A stretch of DNA of 64,000 nt from RGIG4097 sp964637515 (GTDB lineage: Bacteria; Bacillota; Clostridia; Christensenellales; CAG-917). Location: contig CAZWUI010000003.1 of the NCBI GenBank assembly GCA_964637515.1, forward strand, positions 83,989-147,988, in the 5' to 3' direction. The position numbers and the translations under genes are program-made. This document shows positions 61,064-64,000 of the stretch, one piece after another; position 1 is the first letter of the stretch, and each line of letters begins with the position of its first letter. The notes under the pieces were generated by a model, which was not told where the DNA came from, searched no databases, and saw nothing but the letters and a program-made list of their open reading frames with translations.

Positions 61064-63322
61064 ATGAAAAGGAAAAGATTTTTGATTTTGGCACTGGCAA
61101 TTCTCGTCGTACTTGCGCTGACCGCGGTATTGACGGCGTGTTCGCACCGCCACGAAGTGATGAAATGGCGCGTCACGAAAGAGCCTACCTGCACGACTGA
61201 GGGTATGCAAAGGGGTGCGTGTGTTGATTGTGGCGAAGTGGTGGAAGAGCCCGTCCCGACGGTAGCGGAAAATCACATATGGGGCGAATGGGAAGTATCT
61301 ATCCGTCCGTCTTTTAACCGTGACGGCAAGGGCGAATTGAAGAGAGTATGCAGGGAAAATGCGGAGCATACGCAGACCGTGAGCATTCCCAAACTGTCCT
61401 CAAACGGTGCGGGCTACGAGGAATATGAGATATTCAAAGAGCCGACGGTCGTTGCAGAAGGCAGACTATCGGCGGTATATGCGAGCGAATACGGCAACAT
61501 AGCTTTCACGGTGAACGTTCCGAAGAAGGAATTTGACGAAGAATCCGTAGAAGACGCGGTGCTTATGGGCTCGTCTAACAAGGATTTGATAAGAAAGGGT
61601 AGCGGAGTGGTCGATATCGGCTACAACGAGAACGGCGGACACAACTATGGCGCATTCAACTACGTTTTTGGCACCGACTACACCTACACGAACTATGTGG
61701 GCGACGGACAGGAAATCTGGGTATCGTTGACGTCGGGCGGGGACGTATTCGGCGTATTGAGGAAGAAAAACACCGACGGATCGGTGATAGTGATGCAATA
61801 TCCGTCCGCTAGCGAACTCGATTTCAACGGATTCCATTACAGGATATCCAGAGCGGACAGAGATTTCTACGGAGCGGAAGGCTTGCTTGCCAACGCATAC
61901 AGTTGGGGCAAGAAGAACGCCAACAGAGATTTCAAGCAAGGCGTACAGACGACCGAAGTCACGAACACGAGCGGAAACGTGGTCAACCCGAACGGTGAAA
62001 GAGTATATTGGTTCAGGTTTGGCTACTACAGTGTACCGCAGTACTTCTGCAAGATAGAGTGCAAGTTTATGTTGACGGAGAGCGGAGCGCTGCGCTATAT
62101 ATTAATGACCACGGACACGTACGTGCGCGATCCGGGGGTGGACGACAACGACAAGCAGAACGACCAATTCTACTTGCAACTCGATCCTTCTACGAACGAC
62201 ACCCTTGCGTATCTCTATGAGAATTGCGGTCGCCCTGTCTACAACGAAGTGGTCGAGTATTATCAGGAACTGAAAGCGGACTATCCCGACGAGCCCGAGC
62301 ACGAATACACCGAGGCGTCGTTTATCGTGAGCGATTTTGACGTCACGTACAAAAACAGGGTAGTGCCCGAAGAATACACCGACTCAACGCCGACGTTAAT
62401 GACCGGTGGCGGAACGGTATCCGCAAACATATTGGTGCTTGTGGCGCAGAACGTGCAACCTGCGACGGCGGGGTTCAGTTACGATCCGCTTTCGATATAC
62501 AGGATCACCGCAAACGGCAGATATATCAAACTCGACTCTGATTCCGCGACGGATCCCGTCTGGGTGGTCGGACCGGACGGACTGGGCAGAATAAGCATAA
62601 GATCGAGGCTTGCGGGCGAGATAAAACTTGCGTTCAGGACGAAAAGCGGATGCGAGAAGATAGTCACGATATACGCAAACTACTCCGCACCGAGCCAGCT
62701 CCGTCCCGCAATCTACGAATATCACGATTCGGGCTATGAGTGGAAGGAATCCACGACGAACACGATGAGTGCAACCGTATACGCAAGGCAGTCGTTGACG
62801 ATGAAGTCCGTGATAGACTCAAATCTGCTTGCCTACGTGGACGGCTCTTACGATGCGACTATCGCAAGCGGACCTGCAGGCGGAACGTTGAGAGTGAACG
62901 AAAATGCAGGCACTGTGAGTTTCACGGCAAGCGAAGTCGGCGAATACGTCGTCGAGATGAAATCCAAACTCAAACCCACCGTGGTTGCGATATTGACGGT
63001 AACGGTTGTTGCACCGCCGTCGGTGGACGGACTGTTGCAAGGGGAGTATACCGCGAAGATGAAGAAGTTTGATGCGGAGATATCCTTTGCTCCCGCCGAC
63101 AAGGACGGCAAAATCTACGCAACCGTCACGACCAACAAAGGCACTGAAATCCTGCACGTCTACTACGACGAAGAATATAGAATCGTGCGCTCCGAGCATG
63201 CGGACGGTGCACGACTGGGCGTCGCAATCGAACTGAACGAAGCGTACAAACTTGTGTTTGCAAACCCGACAGGTTTCGGCAGTGGCAAAGAACGAGCGGT
63301 AATGTACGAGAAAGAAGAATGA
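61064..63322 (+). CDS. Large lipoprotein with an N-terminal Cys-rich module
   Basis: A 752-residue protein starting at ATG 61064 with AAAGGAG upstream; an in-frame ATG at 61058 is too close to that site. Lipobox LTAC at about 23-26. The mature start, HEVMKWRVTKEPTCTTEG then GACVDCGEVVEEPVPT, is the HxW...C...CxxCG module often seen repeated in clostridial surface proteins. From about 600 on there are Ig-like, strand-rich units (AGTVSFTASEVGEYVVEM). No enzyme motif. It is the last gene of the operon. Related in style to the partial lipoprotein at the window end. Confidence 0.7.
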   Translation: MKRKRFLILALAILVVLALTAVLTACSHRHEVMKWRVTKEPTCTTEGMQRGACVDCGEVVEEPVPTVAENHIWGEWEVSIRPSFNRDGKGELKRVCRENAEHTQTVSIPKLSSNGAGYEEYEIFKEPTVVAEGRLSAVYASEYGNIAFTVNVPKKEFDEESVEDAVLMGSSNKDLIRKGSGVVDIGYNENGGHNYGAFNYVFGTDYTYTNYVGDGQEIWVSLTSGGDVFGVLRKKNTDGSVIVMQYPSASELDFNGFHYRISRADRDFYGAEGLLANAYSWGKKNANRDFKQGVQTTEVTNTSGNVVNPNGERVYWFRFGYYSVPQYFCKIECKFMLTESGALRYILMTTDTYVRDPGVDDNDKQNDQFYLQLDPSTNDTLAYLYENCGRPVYNEVVEYYQELKADYPDEPEHEYTEASFIVSDFDVTYKNRVVPEEYTDSTPTLMTGGGTVSANILVLVAQNVQPATAGFSYDPLSIYRITANGRYIKLDSDSATDPVWVVGPDGLGRISIRSRLAGEIKLAFRTKSGCEKIVTIYANYSAPSQLRPAIYEYHDSGYEWKESTTNTMSATVYARQSLTMKSVIDSNLLAYVDGSYDATIASGPAGGTLRVNENAGTVSFTASEVGEYVVEMKSKLKPTVVAILTVTVVAPPSVDGLLQGEYTAKMKKFDAEISFAPADKDGKIYATVTTNKGTEILHVYYDEEYRIVRSEHADGARLGVAIELNEAYKLVFANPTGFGSGKERAVMYEKEE

Positions 63323-63352
63323 GAAAAAGCACTCCGTTTGGAGTGCTTTTTC
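63323..63352 (+). terminator. Terminator of the MoxR/VWA operon
   Basis: AAAAGCACTCC-GTTT-GGAGTGCTTTTT immediately after the last stop. The 362 bases that follow hold an AT-rich leader and promoter of the next gene; nothing else was recognised. Confidence 0.92.
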
Positions 63353-63621
63353 AATGAAAGCGACGATTGTGCCTTGTGACGTGGTGGCAATCTTCGGGGG
63401 ACGGCACCATATCAAAAACTGCATAAGCGACTTTTTATGCATTCAAAATCGGTCGAAAAGTGAATAAATATGCAGTAATGAATAAAAAGTTTGGGTGAAA
63501 ATTTGCGGAAATCGGGGAAACTGCGGTCGGGAATGTATGCCAAACACGGTGCGTTTTGGGGTGGTTATCAAGACAAAACTAAAAATTTGTATCAAAATTT
63601 CATCAAATTTTAATTAAAAAC

Positions 63622-63650
63622 TTTACAAATGGCAAAGTAGGGTGTATTAT
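63622..63650 (+). promoter_or_regulatory. Promoter of the terminal lipoprotein gene
   Basis: TTTACA (63622-63627), 17 bases, TATTAT (63645-63650). A small hairpin around GCAG-TTTTT-CTGC follows in the leader. Confidence 0.7.
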
Positions 63651-63714
63651 TATTCATAATAATTGCAGTTTTTCTGCGATTGTATGAAAATTCTATTATC
63701 AAGGAGATACAAAA

Positions 63715-64000
63715 ATGAAAAAGTTCACCAAAAAACTTACGCTCGCTATAGTGTTGGTTTTGGCGTGTGTTCTTGCTCTCACCTTGATGGTTGCGTGTAA
63801 CAGCGAAGAAAATAAGGACGACGCTCCTCAAACTCCCGCTCACACTCACAGCTACTCGGTTTGGAAGAACGACGCTAACAACCACTGGAAAGAGTGCGCA
63901 ACTGAAGGTGCAGTTGAAGATGGTTCTTTGGCACTTCACGTTGATGAAAACGGCGACGGCACTTGCGATGTCTGTGGCTACGAGGGAATGCACGTCCACA
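63715..64000 (+). CDS. Lipoprotein with a His/Cys-rich repeat module (partial)
   Basis: The first 95 codons only. The lipoprotein signal has lipobox LMVAC at about 24-28. The mature part begins HTHSYSVWKNDANNHWKECA and continues HVDENGDGTCDVCGYEG, a module widespread in clostridial surface proteins and often repeated in tandem. The protein continues beyond the window. AAGGAG lies upstream of the ATG, and a separate promoter and terminator isolate it from the MoxR operon. Confidence 0.75.
   Translation, partial: MKKFTKKLTLAIVLVLACVLALTLMVACNSEENKDDAPQTPAHTHSYSVWKNDANNHWKECATEGAVEDGSLALHVDENGDGTCDVCGYEGMHVH

Overview
The window looks like chromosomal DNA of a Bacillota (Firmicutes), probably an uncultured Clostridia-type lineage. 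The evidence is a Trp-type T-box riboswitch, PyrR, strong Shine-Dalgarno sites, consensus sigma-A promoters, many intrinsic terminators, lipoprotein signal peptides, TasA-like secreted proteins and a tmRNA whose tag ends in ALAA. I cannot name the genus. No phage, transposase, CRISPR array, tRNA or rRNA gene was seen.

The left part (1-28.6 kb) is mostly housekeeping. It holds the tail of a CobW-like GTPase, an XRE regulator, an OB-fold protein coupled to an aldo/keto reductase, ssrA (tmRNA), an RlmA-type rRNA methyltransferase with two small proteins, a CofE-like ligase, and a flavoprotein paired with a radical SAM protein. A pyrimidine salvage set follows (pyrR, then an attenuator-controlled uracil permease, then upp). 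Next is a complete glycine cleavage operon with its own lipoate ligase and dihydrolipoyl dehydrogenase (lplA-lpd-gcvT-gcvH-gcvPA-gcvPB). After that come a MarR-controlled heterodimeric ABC exporter, a glutaminase-less GMP synthase subunit, a polar amino acid ABC importer, and a TrpB2 gene behind a T-box.

The right part (28.6-64 kb) is devoted to the cell surface. A cluster of short inverted repeats and a good promoter precede one uninterrupted 18-kb gene for a 5,995-residue secreted protein. It is built of GLUG-type beta-helix blocks with an embedded discoidin-like domain and an MBG/YDG-like section. Three short-spaced genes follow: two TasA/camelysin-like secreted proteins and a BspA-type leucine-rich-repeat protein. 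A separately transcribed, membrane-anchored PI-PLC-like protein comes next. Then a seven-gene operon (51.6-63.3 kb) encodes a membrane protein, a MoxR ATPase, a DUF58 protein, a BatA-like VWA protein, a double-VWA membrane protein and two large lipoproteins. The window ends inside another lipoprotein gene.

The most likely place for something undescribed is this 29-63 kb surface region. Its layout suggests a giant beta-helical surface fibre with accessory fibre subunits, next to a MoxR/VWA machine that could mature or assemble envelope proteins. That link rests on proximity only and is inference. Regulatory RNAs and operators in the left part are also worth checking: the uraA attenuator, the Trp T-box on an orphan trpB2, a possibly leaderless lplA, and paired MarR sites.
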